Shown: one piece after another, positions 1-10,109 of the stretch
Layout of the letters: each line of letters begins with the position of its first letter
Numbering within the stretch: the first letter of the stretch is position 1
Assembly: GCA_977017575.1 (NCBI GenBank)
Contig: CDRNVI010000030.1
Span: 868,001 to 932,000 of the forward strand
Length of the DNA: 64,000 nucleotides
Source of the DNA: Paramoeba atlantica
Lineage: Eukaryota > Discosea
Direction: 5' to 3'
The notes under the pieces: model-generated
Told to the model about the DNA's origin: nothing
The model's input: the letters and a program-made list of their open reading frames with translations, nothing else
The model's database searches: none
Translations under genes and position numbers: made by a program

Positions 1-230
1 TCAATCAAGGAGACGTCCAAGGTTTGTTCCGGGGGCAAGCGCATTCCGCACCAACCCTTGCGCTCAGGACAGAATTCTAAGACATCGATTGGTGGTTTCG
101 GGATGGGAGAAAACTTTAGAGAACCAGCGTCCGCAGGGTTGACCCCGGAAAGGTGACTTAAGAGAAGGATTTGTGAGCACCAAAGTAAAAAACGCACCAC
201 CCTCTCGATTGAGCAACAATGATCTATCAT
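1..230 (-). CDS. N-terminal part of an unrecognised, possibly secreted protein; runs off the left edge
   Basis: An open frame on the minus strand starts with ATG at 230..228, directly preceded by an in-frame TAA, and stays open for about 76 codons to the window edge. The first 30 residues contain a hydrophobic stretch (VVRFLLWCSQILLLSHL), which would suit a signal peptide or anchor. The following part is rich in Pro and Cys (for example PKPPIDVLEFCPERKGWC). I do not recognise the family. It lies on the same strand as all neighbouring host genes. It is short and incomplete, so chance openness is possible. Confidence 0.35.
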   Translation of the reverse strand, partial: MIDHCCSIERVVRFLLWCSQILLLSHLSGVNPADAGSLKFSPIPKPPIDVLEFCPERKGWCGMRLPPEQTLDVSLI

Positions 231-576
231 TTATCTAAAAGAAAGAATACAGTCTTGCAGAATATCGAGGACATTGTTCATCAAAGTATGCAGCTTGCTC
301 AACATAATCTACGATTTTGTTTTATGAATTACTTTCTAAAATGAATTTGTATGTTTACAGTATAGTTGGAGTGATTTTTCTTCCCCATCTTGTGCTGTTG
401 AGCTTTTCATGTCAAGCATTACATTCTAAATTTTAGAGATATCTTAAATTCAGTAATATTTCTACTCGACTGATTACAACTATTCGACTGGTAAAAATTA
501 TTTTAAAAAAGAATTATTGTAAAAATTATTGTGTCATCTCAAAATTTTACTCAAACTTTGGTCGTAGTACTGAATT
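231..576. other. Intergenic, AT-rich
   Basis: About 350 bases between the partial ORF and the first LRR gene. I see no gene, RNA or repeat here, only AT-rich sequence. Confidence 0.6.
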
Positions 577-1341
577 CTAGTATATAAGGGCAATAAAACA
601 GGAGAACAACGCAAAAACACAAACAATCAAAGCAATTATGATCAGATAGCGGTGATGCAAAGATGGAACAAAATCGATATCTTGATCAAATTGATTACCA
701 GAAAAGGTCGCATGTACCAGTGATGGCGGAAGCAGAGTGACGTTCAGAGATCCCGAAAGCAGGTTATGCCTGACATCCAAGTATTCCAAATTAGGAGGAA
801 GAAAGCGCAATTCCAAAGGTCCATTGAATTTGTTTTCATGAGCATCCAAATATCTAAGGGGTGCGGGGAGAGAAGTCAAGTCCATGAAGCCTTGTATGTT
901 ATTTTTTGAGAGGGAGAGATGTCGCAAATTAGTCGGTAATTGTGTGAAATCGAGAGTTCCAAAAAAGTGGTTTCCATCTATCATAAGATATTCCAGCTGA
1001 GATGGAAGCTGCCAAGGAGACACTATGCCATTTAGCGAATGTGAACACAGGTTAATGTATCGCACGGAGCGAGGTAGGGCGCCCCACACGACGGTACCAT
1101 GGAGAGAGTTTGTCTCTTTTCCATATAGACTCGTAGAAGACCAATGTAGCGCCTCCACAACTCCATGCGGGGTACATCTTACACCTTTCCAAGTCCGTAT
1201 GTCCCTCTCAGGGTGCCATGAAATGGGAGTGCCGACCAGAAGTCGCACAAAAGTCCACATCTGCTCCCCCGGAGAATGCATCAGAGAGCGTCGGGACTTA
1301 CCAGCGCGACTGGCATGCACGGGAGGTGAGGATTCCTCCAT
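577..1341 (-). CDS. Leucine-rich-repeat membrane protein
   Basis: 254 residues from ATG at 1341; an in-frame TGA lies just upstream, so this start is firm. The N-terminal third holds the cap seen in all LRR proteins of this window (a Trp-x-Gly-Val-x-Cys core near residue 50, then Val and Trp). It is followed by about seven plant-type LRRs of 21 residues with the pattern LP-x2-L-x2-L-x-L-x2-N-x2-x-G. The last 25 residues are one hydrophobic segment (LIIIALIVCVFALFSCFIAL), so the protein is probably a type I surface or endomembrane protein. No clear signal peptide is visible at the N-terminus. Its ligand is unknown. It belongs to a dispersed family with copies near 2.4, 17, 18, 31.5 and 49.9 kb; only this copy has an obvious C-terminal anchor. 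Confidence 0.75.
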   Translation of the reverse strand: MEESSPPVHASRAGKSRRSLMHSPGEQMWTFVRLLVGTPISWHPERDIRTWKGVRCTPHGVVEALHWSSTSLYGKETNSLHGTVVWGALPRSVRYINLCSHSLNGIVSPWQLPSQLEYLMIDGNHFFGTLDFTQLPTNLRHLSLSKNNIQGFMDLTSLPAPLRYLDAHENKFNGPLELRFLPPNLEYLDVRHNLLSGSLNVTLLPPSLVHATFSGNQFDQDIDFVPSLHHRYLIIIALIVCVFALFSCFIALIY

Positions 1342-2131
1342 AAAAATTCAACAAGGAGAGTGAAAACTTAAGATTAAAGGATAATTCAAACCTAAAAAAC
1401 GTACATTAAAAAAGGATATTGCAAACATGATGATATAGTAGTGTTTTGTCGATAGTACGGAAAGTGAGCCACTGATTTCTGCAGCCCCTTAATTATAAAT
1501 TGATAAGTTCTATCATTCGACTTTATGAAAATACACCTTCTTGTAATAGAATAAATACACCTTCTTGTAATAGAATAAATACACCTTCTTGTAATAGAAT
1601 AAGATACTTTTTGGTCAAAGGGGCATATTTTGTACCAAATATTTTTTTCAATGAAATTTCTCCCCGACGAGTAGAAAAAAGTTCTTAAACCTACAAAAAC
1701 ATTTTATCGTTCCTCATTAGTACTGTCCAGAAATATTACAAATGCTTGTATTGCGGGATTGCAATCACCTTTCACCTTCGCACAGCGCTGAAGAGTTTTT
1801 ACACATTCTAGGAAGGAATGCTCATCTCGTACGTCGATGGTGGGATTTAGTTCACTCAAATGTATCATACCCTTTGCAGTCGAAGCTCATATTGTTGCAC
1901 GAAATGTGATTTGAAAGGTGTTGCCAACTTTCTTTGCATAACGGTTCCTTCGTAATGAAAGATTCTAATAAATTATTAGAATTTATTCAAATACTATAAA
2001 AACCGTTTTAATTCAGTCGGAAGAGTTGGTACGAAAATATTCCCTTTTCGCCTACTTTTTTTCTTTCAAAATGCTATTGTCAATAGCATTTTATTGAGTA
2101 TTACAATCTTTGTTTACTTAATATTCGTCAT
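1342..2131. other. Intergenic with one short tandem repeat
   Basis: No gene seen. The segment is AT-rich, holds the 24-bp tandem repeat at 1531-1602, and otherwise shows only short unmatched open stretches. Confidence 0.6.
1531..1602. repeat. Three perfect 24-bp tandem repeats
   Basis: A 24-bp unit beginning ATACACCTTCTTG is repeated exactly three times without spacer (1531-1554, 1555-1578, 1579-1602). Identity between copies means recent expansion. It lies between two LRR genes. Confidence 0.9.
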
Positions 2132-2758
2132 TTACGAATTTAATTTTACTACAGGGGCCCAGATTCCTATCTCTATTGAATTGAAATTGTTTCCTGAAAG
2201 GTTTAAGTCCCAAAGTGTAGGAGGAAATCGCCCTGTCAAGTCAGCGATGCCCGAAAATTTATTATGGTGCAAATGAAGACGAGAAAGCCTTTTCGGAAGA
2301 TCCGAAAATGAAAGCTCTTCAGTAAAACAATTATGGTCCAAAAAAAGATGCTCCAGTAAGCTGGGGAGATGTCGAAGATCTACCTCACCATCAAAATAGT
2401 TATGTGAAAGCCACAATTGCTGTAATGAAGAAGGAAGGTCCGACAACGCGACGTCACCGTTCAGTTGGTTATTCGTAGCATGTATTATCCGGAGTGTGTC
2501 GGGGAGAAGATACAAGGCAATGGAGCCACGAAGTTGTTTCCCACTCCAGTTGAGCTCACTTACTTCATGGGAGGGGTTGCAACGTACCCCGGTCCATGAA
2601 CACGCAGACGTGTGAGTCACCCAGTTTGAAGGTTTGCCATGGATGTGTGACACAACACGCTCTAGCACATACTCTTGAGGAAGTCGAACTCCTCGAATCT
2701 TACCTCGAATTGAGGAGGGAATGGATTCAGCGCAGATGCACAAGTATTTGCGCTGCAT
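2132..2758 (-). CDS. Leucine-rich-repeat protein
   Basis: 208 residues from ATG at 2758. The N-terminal cap contains SWTGVRC near residue 55, followed by E-L-N-W. About six LRRs follow, with the repeating LP-x2-L-x2-L-x-L-x2-N-x-F pattern. Unlike the copy at 577-1341 it ends without a membrane segment (tail IWAPVVKLNS), so it may be secreted, soluble or truncated. The start region is not clearly a signal peptide. It is a paralogue of the other LRR genes here and sits next to one of them in the same orientation. Confidence 0.7.
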   Translation of the reverse strand: MQRKYLCICAESIPSSIRGKIRGVRLPQEYVLERVVSHIHGKPSNWVTHTSACSWTGVRCNPSHEVSELNWSGKQLRGSIALYLLPDTLRIIHATNNQLNGDVALSDLPSSLQQLWLSHNYFDGEVDLRHLPSLLEHLFLDHNCFTEELSFSDLPKRLSRLHLHHNKFSGIADLTGRFPPTLWDLNLSGNNFNSIEIGIWAPVVKLNS

Positions 2759-3021
2759 AAAGCAATAATTATTGTGTAATATTTAAATATGATAATACTA
2801 AATTAGACTTTTGAGTCTTTTTTCAGTTAAAATTAGAGGATTGAACGTTCAATTAACGTACTCTGAAGCACGCAAGGAATAAACATTCTCTTTCGAGATG
2901 AAGTCTTAGTGATATGCCTAAAATATCTCTTATTTTCATATAGAGAAGAAGAAAACCGGAAGCCCTCTAACACCCATAAAAATTGACCCAATAAAACCTT
3001 GAAAAAAGAATGCACTGACGA

Positions 3022-4173
3022 TCACAGCTTTCGTCGCTGAATACATTGTATCACACGACTTCTATCATGTGAAAGCCATATTATGTCACAATTCAAACAC
3101 CATTTATTTTCGTCCAGTGATGTAAGGTCATGAATGGCCTGTGACAAATGGGAGCTCCCACCACCGGTTCCAAAATAGTATTTTTTCGAAGCAATAAGTG
3201 CCTTAGCATGGGGAACTCGTCTCAGATTTTGAACGATACACTGAGCAATCTCTGCGGTCGCTTGGTCCGTAAAACATACATCTGCGCCGAGGATCAAATC
3301 ATAAGCTGGCGGAACATCCATTTCAATGGATTTGGAACAAACGTTTGAATTGTACACTTTCGATGGCACCTCATCGCGAGCAGTGTTCCCCAAAAGAGCT
3401 TTCAAGTCTCGTGAAGACAATCGAGAAATATTCCGTATTTCTAAGATTAGTCGCTCCCATGAAGTACGAAGTAGGTGAAAAGTTACCTCATATTTCTTCT
3501 TATCCTTGTTTTGTATTACGTCAGTGACATTCGAAACAGATCCCCATACATGATTTATCAGATTGTTTAACGTAGTTTTTTCTAATACATCCTGATTATA
3601 GTCTTGTAGAGAAACTGTGATCCGAGACAATTCTAGCAAGGATTCGTAGCGACAAGAAAGCGTGCGAAGTAACGCAAGCGTGGGAAGCGCATTCCCACAA
3701 CCTAGTTCAAGTATGTTAAATGCTAAATTATGCGCCAAACACAGATTTTGAGACAACAAATAGCTTGCAAGATCAATGCTGCAACTCCATATTTTATGAC
3801 CTCCCTCATAAATGCCTGCCAAGCGATCGTTTAGTTCAGATTTACATAAACCCATATTAAGTGGACGAGGAATAAAAAATTGTGAAGTGCCTTCATAGGT
3901 TAAGGAATTTGAACTTTCTTGCCTAGCATCCCGAATAACGACTCCCTCTATTGGGATTAGTTCTCCCAATTCCGAAATATGGGGAATCACAAAAGACTGT
4001 AAAACAATGGATTTCGAACAAACAGAACGTGGATACGTCATCGAGAAAGAATATCGATGTGATACTGTGTCTGCTTTACTTTGTGTGGTGTACTCCGTTT
4101 CCGCATACGAGAAGGAAAAGTCTTCGTGTTCACGTGAATCTTCATTGCTGCGAAAATCAAAAGAAAAAGACAT
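3022..4173 (-). CDS. METTL18: METTL18/HPM1-like protein-histidine N-methyltransferase
   Basis: 383 residues from ATG at 4173. The family signature is easy to see: YEGGHKIWSCSIDL near residue 120, the SAM-binding motif LELGCGNALPTLALL near residue 152, QDYNQDVLEKTTLNN near residue 190, YDLILGADVCF near residue 290 (motif IV), and ASKKYYFGTGGGSSHL near residue 328. This order is that of eukaryotic METTL18 and yeast Hpm1, which methylate a histidine of ribosomal protein L3 (RPL3/uL3). A role in ribosome modification is therefore likely by family. The N-terminal 100 residues are low in conserved motifs, as in relatives. Seven-beta-strand Rossmann fold; no membrane segment. Minus strand, like its neighbours. 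Confidence 0.88.
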   Translation of the reverse strand: MSFSFDFRSNEDSREHEDFSFSYAETEYTTQSKADTVSHRYSFSMTYPRSVCSKSIVLQSFVIPHISELGELIPIEGVVIRDARQESSNSLTYEGTSQFFIPRPLNMGLCKSELNDRLAGIYEGGHKIWSCSIDLASYLLSQNLCLAHNLAFNILELGCGNALPTLALLRTLSCRYESLLELSRITVSLQDYNQDVLEKTTLNNLINHVWGSVSNVTDVIQNKDKKKYEVTFHLLRTSWERLILEIRNISRLSSRDLKALLGNTARDEVPSKVYNSNVCSKSIEMDVPPAYDLILGADVCFTDQATAEIAQCIVQNLRRVPHAKALIASKKYYFGTGGGSSHLSQAIHDLTSLDENKWCLNCDIIWLSHDRSRVIQCIQRRKL

Positions 4174-4452
4174 TTTTTAGTGCCCTCCAGACGAAAATTT
4201 TCGACACTCTACCACAGAAAACGTATTAGTGTACGTTGCGCATTATAAAGCATCGTTCTGAAATAATTCGTACCTACTCCGAGAAAGCAAAAAGATAAAC
4301 AGTAGCACAAGAGTCGAAATACAACCAATACTTTCATAAAATTAAGTTCTTTTATTTCACATTCTGCCCTCTACGTGGTACACGTCATAAATACTAGTGA
4401 CACGTCATGTATATCATTTCTCTTTGTCGCCAATATGGCAAATTCTAAAACT

Positions 4453-4738
4453 TACTATCCCCCCCTATTTAATAGGACTCCGATTTTGGGGAAAAGACCC
4501 TATTAAAGGGGGGGACACGGTAAATAATGTGAAAGAAAAAAATCGGCGCCGCTTCGCGGCGCCTTTTTTGTCGTTGTGAAACAAGGACCTACTTCCTTTT
4601 GATACAAAAAAATCCGCCGCTTCGCAGCGCATTCGAAAATTTTTTGCCACCTACCCTGAAGTCTTTTTTGGTCTTCCAGACAAAATGGCCCTATTAAGGG
4701 GGGGTCACACGTAGCCCTATTAAATAGGGGGGATAGTA
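4453..4738. mobile_element. MITE with C-run terminal inverted repeats and TA target site
   Basis: A 286-bp element flanked by TA (4453-4454, 4737-4738). The terminal inverted repeats read CTATCCCCC...TATTTAATAGG on the left (to 4475) and CCTATTAAATAGGGGGGATAG on the right (from 4716). Each end carries a second inner copy of the motif CCCTATTAAAGGGGGGG or close to it (about 4498-4514 and 4689-4704). There is no coding capacity. The interior contains two GC hairpins beside A/T tracts. Tip sequence, TA target and the GGCGCC hairpin are shared with the large element at 59126-61445, which may be its autonomous relative. Confidence 0.85.
4545..4563. repeat. GC hairpin with flanking A- and T-tracts
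   Basis: GGCGCCGCTTCGCGGCGCC is a perfect stem (arms 7-8 bp, loop CTTC) preceded by an A-rich run and followed by TTTTTT. The shape is that of a bacterial intrinsic terminator, but no function is shown. Near-identical copies are at 59220-59238 and 61359-61377, inside the ends of the larger TA-flanked element. Confidence 0.8.
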
Positions 4739-4825
4739 ATATATAAAATGGCTCTTAATATGCACGACCAATAGGAAGGAGGCGAGCGTACAGTATTGAA
4801 CGTCATGAAAAGGAAACGTGTTTTG

Positions 4826-6751
4826 TCAGAGATGGTGCATGTTACACTCCCAACCTCCAGGGGAAAGAAAGTGACTTAGAGTGCAAGAAACTCCAGAATG
4901 CAAAGAGGAATAGTCATTCTCAGCAATGGAGAATTCGGCATCATGTTCAAATTCACTGCTAACAAAGAGGGTCTTTGGTGTGAACCATTTTTGAGTGACT
5001 TCATCGTTTTCCCTGAAACCGGCGTAAAAACGAATGAACACTGCTCGTGAGACGTCGTCTCTTTGTAAAGCTTTTCGAGTTAGTGGAGTCAGTTGATTCC
5101 ACACCTTTGTAGCATCACCTCCACTGTTTGATCGATAACCTAAAAGCACTAGCAAACGTAGAACCTCAACAACAGCTTTTTGAGTCACCACTTCTCTCGG
5201 AACGCTCAAGAAAAGACGCACACCTTTTGGATCACAAGACTGAGCATATAATGTTAGAAGGCTTTCTAACTGAGTACTTGTGAGATTGTATCCAGCCGTC
5301 TGAATTTTCTTTAGTATGTCTTCCGCCCAGTGGAGACTTTCCAAGACGTAACCAGAAATAGTGCTGCGCTGCTCCAACCACCGGAACACAATGTCTGTAA
5401 GGAATCGATCCTTTATATTCAACTCTGTGCTGTAGAAAAAAGGCATAAGTTCGTCATCCGGGTGATGTGATAATAATATAGCTCGGTATCGGGCGGTGTG
5501 ATAGCTCATGTCCCCTAAAAAAGACAGATTCGATCGGCAATGCTCCTCGAGCTCTCGAAACGCATCCGAATTGCGTTGTTGTGCTGCGGCATGGAGCGAA
5601 CTTTTCAGAATATCGCGTTTATAGTTCGCTGATAAGGGAAGCGTAAGGAGTTCGGCTCCCATTTGTAGACTGCTTTTATGATTTAGGTTACTCAAAGCAA
5701 GAACAAGAGCAAAAACAACTTCTACGTTGTATGGTTTAGCATGCTTTGAAGCATAATGGCTCCAGTATTCTAGAGCTTGTAGAATCATAGTGTCAGTAGA
5801 AACGAACATTTCTTGTCGATTTTGTGTCCCACAAGAGTTCAAGAAAATCACATAGCCAGCATCAGAAAGAGCGCCAGGAAAATCAATAAATACGTGTCTC
5901 CAAATATGGCGCAAACCGAAGAATCGACAACGGTAGTACAGGCCTGCGCGTTTAATGATGGGAATGATTCTGTTACTATCATAAAAGGAATCTCGATCTC
6001 CGTTAAATTCACAAAGTGCAGAGGAAACAAATGAATCGAAAACCTGTTCCGTATTTCGTATTTCTTGTTGAGCAGTTGCAACGTGCCCCGTTCCAGTCAC
6101 GCTAGCTAAATGCGTATGCGCCCGAATAAGAGGGACACACTGCTCGAGACTAGCCAAAACAAGAAAATCGAGCGGAACCGTGAGACCTGGTCCTTTCTCA
6201 TAAATTGTGACAAACTCTCTCCACATCTCAATCGAGTGAGCCCCCGCGGCCATTGCAACTTCGATTGCTAGTGGACTGTTATCCTCCTTGGGCCATTCTG
6301 AGTTTTCTCGATACCAAGACGCGAAGGTATCCCATCTACTGGTGCCCAGTTTTAGCTTTCTCGCCCATTCTAGCACGACTGATAGTCCCGTAGCAGTAAA
6401 CATGCCAATCTCCGTTTTTCCTCTTGAAGAAAGTAGCTGTTGAAAGGCTCGCGGGCTGCGGTGGGATTGTGCGAGATCCTGGCGGAAGCTATGAGCGCGG
6501 TCACTCGTATGACTTTCCCAAACATCTTTTATTTTTGTCATATCAATGATGGTATCAAGGGAACTTTGAAGAGACGGATCAATAAGAGCTGCCAGTGGCT
6601 GTAGTGTCTCATCCACTTTAGTTGTTGATAAGCCATCTGATTGGACCTTACTCGTATGAGCTATGCTCCCGTGATTCATTCTCCTCGTAATGCAAAAAGT
6701 GGAATGTAATTCGTAGTGATAAAACGACTTCCCAAAGAACCGGCACAACAT
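4826..6751 (-). CDS. Unrecognised alpha-helical protein, probably mitochondrial
   Basis: I choose the ATG at 6751, giving 641 residues; the frame is open about 40 codons further upstream but with no ATG. The first residues (MLCRFFGKSFYHYELHSTF, then an Arg pair) are basic and free of acid residues for a stretch, as in mitochondrial presequences. The body is nearly all predicted amphipathic helix, with no transmembrane segment. A C-terminal stretch near residues 510-570 has the spacing of helical-repeat proteins (pairs of helices with a G-Y/N turn), so a PPR-like or other helical-repeat RNA-binding protein is possible. That is inference only. No catalytic motif was found. Confidence 0.6.
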   Translation of the reverse strand: MLCRFFGKSFYHYELHSTFCITRRMNHGSIAHTSKVQSDGLSTTKVDETLQPLAALIDPSLQSSLDTIIDMTKIKDVWESHTSDRAHSFRQDLAQSHRSPRAFQQLLSSRGKTEIGMFTATGLSVVLEWARKLKLGTSRWDTFASWYRENSEWPKEDNSPLAIEVAMAAGAHSIEMWREFVTIYEKGPGLTVPLDFLVLASLEQCVPLIRAHTHLASVTGTGHVATAQQEIRNTEQVFDSFVSSALCEFNGDRDSFYDSNRIIPIIKRAGLYYRCRFFGLRHIWRHVFIDFPGALSDAGYVIFLNSCGTQNRQEMFVSTDTMILQALEYWSHYASKHAKPYNVEVVFALVLALSNLNHKSSLQMGAELLTLPLSANYKRDILKSSLHAAAQQRNSDAFRELEEHCRSNLSFLGDMSYHTARYRAILLSHHPDDELMPFFYSTELNIKDRFLTDIVFRWLEQRSTISGYVLESLHWAEDILKKIQTAGYNLTSTQLESLLTLYAQSCDPKGVRLFLSVPREVVTQKAVVEVLRLLVLLGYRSNSGGDATKVWNQLTPLTRKALQRDDVSRAVFIRFYAGFRENDEVTQKWFTPKTLFVSSEFEHDAEFSIAENDYSSLHSGVSCTLSHFLSPGGWECNMHHL

Positions 6752-7319
6752 TCTAACGCGAATTTCTGATGAGTGCGCAACCGCTTCTGAACATGTGCTT
6801 AGAGGTTTTATGAGCTCACAGAAAATTAAGCCATACTGAAAATATTTAGACGCAGTCCTAGAGTACTGCAATGTCGTAAAGTAATTTTTTAGTACACTGA
6901 GTACCCAGAAAAGATCCGATTCTTATATTTTTGCAGGTGTTGAATACATAAAGGGTGTATGTGGCTCGTCTATTGTTGGCAACTTTCTTTGCCAACGAAG
7001 GAAAGAGAGTCATTTTTGAGCCTCATTTAAGAAACAACAAACCGCTAAGACTTTTGATCGACTGTTGCAGCGTACTAGTCAGTATAGTATGCACTATATT
7101 ATTACTGTAGTATACAGTGTATGCATTCTTCCACTCGAGGTTTAGTAAGTATAGTAGGTATAGTATAATAATAGATTTTGTAGATTTTCAAACCCTTGCA
7201 ATATAGAATATAGAGATCATAATATCTCGAATAGTTTTTTTCGTGCATTGTTTACATCTGGAAATTTCCTCCGTCCAATAAGCATTCCTCCTTCCAATAA
7301 GCCATCACAAATTATGTTA
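6752..7319. other. Intergenic, AT-rich, short TA-rich repeats
   Basis: No gene seen. Around 7080-7190 the sequence consists of variations of TATAGTA-like steps. At about 6976-7000 there is a small palindrome (GTTGGCAA...TTGCCAAC). Confidence 0.55.
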
Positions 7320-7900
7320 CAACTTCGAGTACGAAAAGCATCCGAAGTTCGCGATCTTTTGGGACAAATTCCAGGAAACTAAAGACCTGGTTCCTTCAGT
7401 AATGGCTGCTTGCAGGAACAAGACACTCAACGTTCCGAAGTGTGCATTTTTTGAAGTGAGCGAAGGGCAACTCGATATACCACGTTATCGATTGAAGGCA
7501 CTCCTGTACTGTTGTGGGTACAATTTTGTTGCCAAAGATCTAACCCTCTCACTTTAATCTACAAAGCAGGAAGCACGAGTAGAATTTTGTACCGCAATGT
7601 TGCAAGAAAATGTAGAGAGTAGTGGTTCGTTTTTTTAGTGTCTTGTTTTTTCCGACGAATCGTGGATGGAAGCGGGAGATTGGTCAAGGCGTGCGTGGCA
7701 AAGCGAGCACGACCGTATTCCCATGTCACGGACTCAGCATCCTAGAAAGCTTATGATATGGGGTGCCATAAATTAGCAAGGAGCAGTTTTAAGGCATAGG
7801 TCCGATTTTTCTACGTTTTATGCCGAAGAAGCCACTCGTTTACTACCAGAAGCCACTCGTTTACTAGAAAGACGAGAACGGTTTCCAAAGGAGGCTCCTG
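7320..7900 (+). pseudogene. Decayed Tc1/mariner-type transposase
   Basis: On the plus strand a broken reading frame encodes recognisable transposase pieces. FSDESWMEAGDWSRRAW (near 7647-7700) is the first catalytic Asp region, and RKLMIWGAI (near 7744-7770) is the conserved segment following it. In-frame stops occur at about 7637 and 7774, and the second and third catalytic residues are lost in a short internal duplication (GAAGCCACTCGTTTACTA twice, 7828-7865). No inverted repeats remain that I can pair. It differs in sequence from the two better-preserved Tc1 copies at 30 and 51 kb, so it belongs to another, older family. Confidence 0.7.
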
Positions 7901-8598
7901 GAAAGGAAAGGCTCCTGGAAAGCCTAGGAAAACGAAAGAATTTGAAAAATAGCAGATTTTTAGGTAAAAATGAGGACGTTTTTGCATATTTTTGCTCTCG
8001 AAGCACTAAACGTCCGAAATAGGGGGTAGTCAGGTATTTGTACCAAAAGTTGGATTATTCTGGATCTTTTCGTGAATTTTCTTTTTTAGTCTCTTCGTTA
8101 AACGCGGCAGCAGTCGTGGCTTCCAAGAGGGTTGAAACTGGATGGGAGTGCCTGGGAACGCACCTCTGCGTGCTGATAGCGCACCTTATATTTTTTACAG
8201 GTCAGCACTATGATATAATAGACTTCACCTATACCAAGCAGACCAAAGTAGTACATCTTCGGAGGTCCATTGAGTATTCCAAGCGTTGAAATATAAGTTG
8301 AAACGTTTTAGAAAGTCACGAAAAAGGTTTTTTGAGCAGAAAAAAAAATCTCAAAAAAATAGATTTTTAACCTACCTTTATGGTGCCGGTTACCCAATGT
8401 GGTTTTCTGCACCAATTTTGATGTCAAAAAATACATGTGTGATCGTTTTCCATTTTCTCGATTTTTGGACTTTGGGGAAGGATAGGGGGCGGTAGAGTAC
8501 TGTTCGCACGAGAAAAAAGGCATACTTAAAAAATCTGGTCAAAAAAAGAAGCCTAGATGCAAAAAAGCACATGGACAACCGCGCTATATCTCCCGTTC
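7901..8598. other. Non-coding, A/T-run-rich, with a degenerate dispersed repeat
   Basis: No convincing gene. At about 8078-8112 the sequence TCTCTTCGTTAAACGCGG preceded by CTTTTTTAG matches one arm of the 95-bp palindromic repeats at 48741 and 56565. The second arm is missing here. The rest is rich in A- and T-runs. Confidence 0.55.
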
Positions 8599-10047
8599 TT
8601 ACCAGTCTGATACAACGTGCGTGGAGCAATGACTGATCTGTTGGTCCTTTGAAGAAATTTTACCCTTTTGCATACAAGCATCGTGACAGCTATTGCACAC
8701 TGTTCCACACTCCTCACATAACCAAATGGGACGCTCTACTTCGCAAATCACACACGGCTCAAACGTCTCCTCCTTTGGAGCCCGCATGATACGAGGTTCA
8801 ACGAATTCGTTATACGCTCGCATGCGCCAGTTATCCACCTGCTCCAGCGGACCTCTAAGATCCATTTCTTTCGTTTTCTTCAAAATGCAAGTGGCATCGG
8901 CACGTGACACCACACTGGGATCCATGCGCATGAAGCGATACAGATCAGCAATTTGTGCTGTGCCACATTTCAGCAGTTGTGGCCGCAGATGGGTTGCCAA
9001 TGCCGTAGCAAAGCGCAAGAGAAATGAGAACCCTTCCAGAACAAAGTGTTCCAAGAAATCGTACATGAGATCAAAATCAAGAACGTGGACTGTCAGTCCG
9101 CTAAAAAGCTTTTGAAGATAGGTCTCTGGCATAAACCCTACCTCCTTAAAATGAGAATAGAGCTCAGGATCCACCTCTTGCAGAAGAAATTCCCAAGTGT
9201 AGGCACTGGTAGCAAAACCGACTGCCTCCGCCGCCCAATGTCCCGGAATATACTCCTTATGCACGCGTCTCACCAAACTCGCCGCCTCCTGCTCCTCCAG
9301 CGTCAGTAACAAAATCCCCGCAAAATACGACATCGCCTGCCCGTAGCTTCCCATTTCCAACCACAGACTATGCAAAAACGTACTCAGTCGTTTCCGGTGA
9401 GCCTCACCATAAAACGTACGCACACAGTCATTCCAAATAATCCGAGGCACATCCTTATCCAGCTCCGATGTCGGGATCGGAACCAACGACAGCGGGGAGG
9501 CATACAATGGACCGACCCGGGAGACCCAGGATTGCGTACGTGCCGTGAGCTCCGGCAGATTACGCTGTAGCCACTCCCCGCTGTGGAGCGTAAACAACGG
9601 GGCGTTGCCCAACACCTCGGTGTGAACAAACTGAGGGGAATGGAGAAGTGGGCCGGAGGAATAAATCGTAGAAAATGGCAAATCTTTTGAGGCGCTCGGG
9701 GGACACAGCGAAGAAAGTGCGGCGTCTACATCCCAGTCATGGGAGAGCAGAGCGGACCAACATGCACGTTCCGGTTCCTGGGAGCGGCAGTGAAGTTCGT
9801 GCACACGGCAGTAGGCTTCGGTAAGGAGTTGGTTGGTGTGTGACTCGGGGTGTTGGCGTTGTGTGGGGTCATGACATGCTGTGGGAAGTCGGTGAAGATT
9901 TTGGACAAAACGACAAAGGCTGTACGTACGTGACCAGGATGAGTTTTCAAGGCATGTGCGGGCGCAGGATTCCGTCAGACCTGTATGTTGCTGAAGCCAT
10001 GAAACAGCTTCTAGAGAGTTTGGCGTGCTGTCAGGGGTGGGAATCAT
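8599..10047 (-). CDS. TBC-domain Rab GTPase-activating protein with C-terminal zinc-binding tail
   Basis: 482 residues from ATG at 10047. The TBC core lies at about residues 210-370. The arginine-finger motif IWNDCVR fits I-x2-D-x2-R, and the glutamine-finger motif SYGQAM fits Y-x-Q, so a catalytically competent dual-finger GAP is likely. By family it would accelerate GTP hydrolysis on Rab proteins in membrane traffic. N-terminal of this are two UBA-like three-helix segments (about 12-45 and 92-132, the second with SHDWDVDAALSSL). The C-terminus (about 428-475) has paired Cys and His (CVICEVERPIWLCEECG, then CNSCH), like a small zinc knuckle. Strand composition flips near 9470. Confidence 0.78.
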   Translation of the reverse strand: MIPTPDSTPNSLEAVSWLQQHTGLTESCARTCLENSSWSRTYSLCRFVQNLHRLPTACHDPTQRQHPESHTNQLLTEAYCRVHELHCRSQEPERACWSALLSHDWDVDAALSSLCPPSASKDLPFSTIYSSGPLLHSPQFVHTEVLGNAPLFTLHSGEWLQRNLPELTARTQSWVSRVGPLYASPLSLVPIPTSELDKDVPRIIWNDCVRTFYGEAHRKRLSTFLHSLWLEMGSYGQAMSYFAGILLLTLEEQEAASLVRRVHKEYIPGHWAAEAVGFATSAYTWEFLLQEVDPELYSHFKEVGFMPETYLQKLFSGLTVHVLDFDLMYDFLEHFVLEGFSFLLRFATALATHLRPQLLKCGTAQIADLYRFMRMDPSVVSRADATCILKKTKEMDLRGPLEQVDNWRMRAYNEFVEPRIMRAPKEETFEPCVICEVERPIWLCEECGTVCNSCHDACMQKGKISSKDQQISHCSTHVVSDW

Positions 10048-10109
10048 TCGAATGTGAGTAGCAGTGAAGCAAAAAGTAGTTCAAAGATGAATTAAATATA
10101 GGATAAAAT

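Larger units (their letters stand above)
4174..4825. other. Intergenic region occupied mostly by a MITE
   Basis: Between the methyltransferase and the next gene. Apart from the miniature element at 4453-4738, nothing is seen here. Confidence 0.7.

Noticed and set aside
1531-1602. CRISPR-like array
   Set aside because: Three direct 24-bp copies without spacers; a plain tandem repeat in eukaryotic DNA.
2833-3015. 60-codon minus-strand ORF between LRR and METTL18 genes
   Set aside because: Short, in AT-rich sequence, no motif; no support as a gene.
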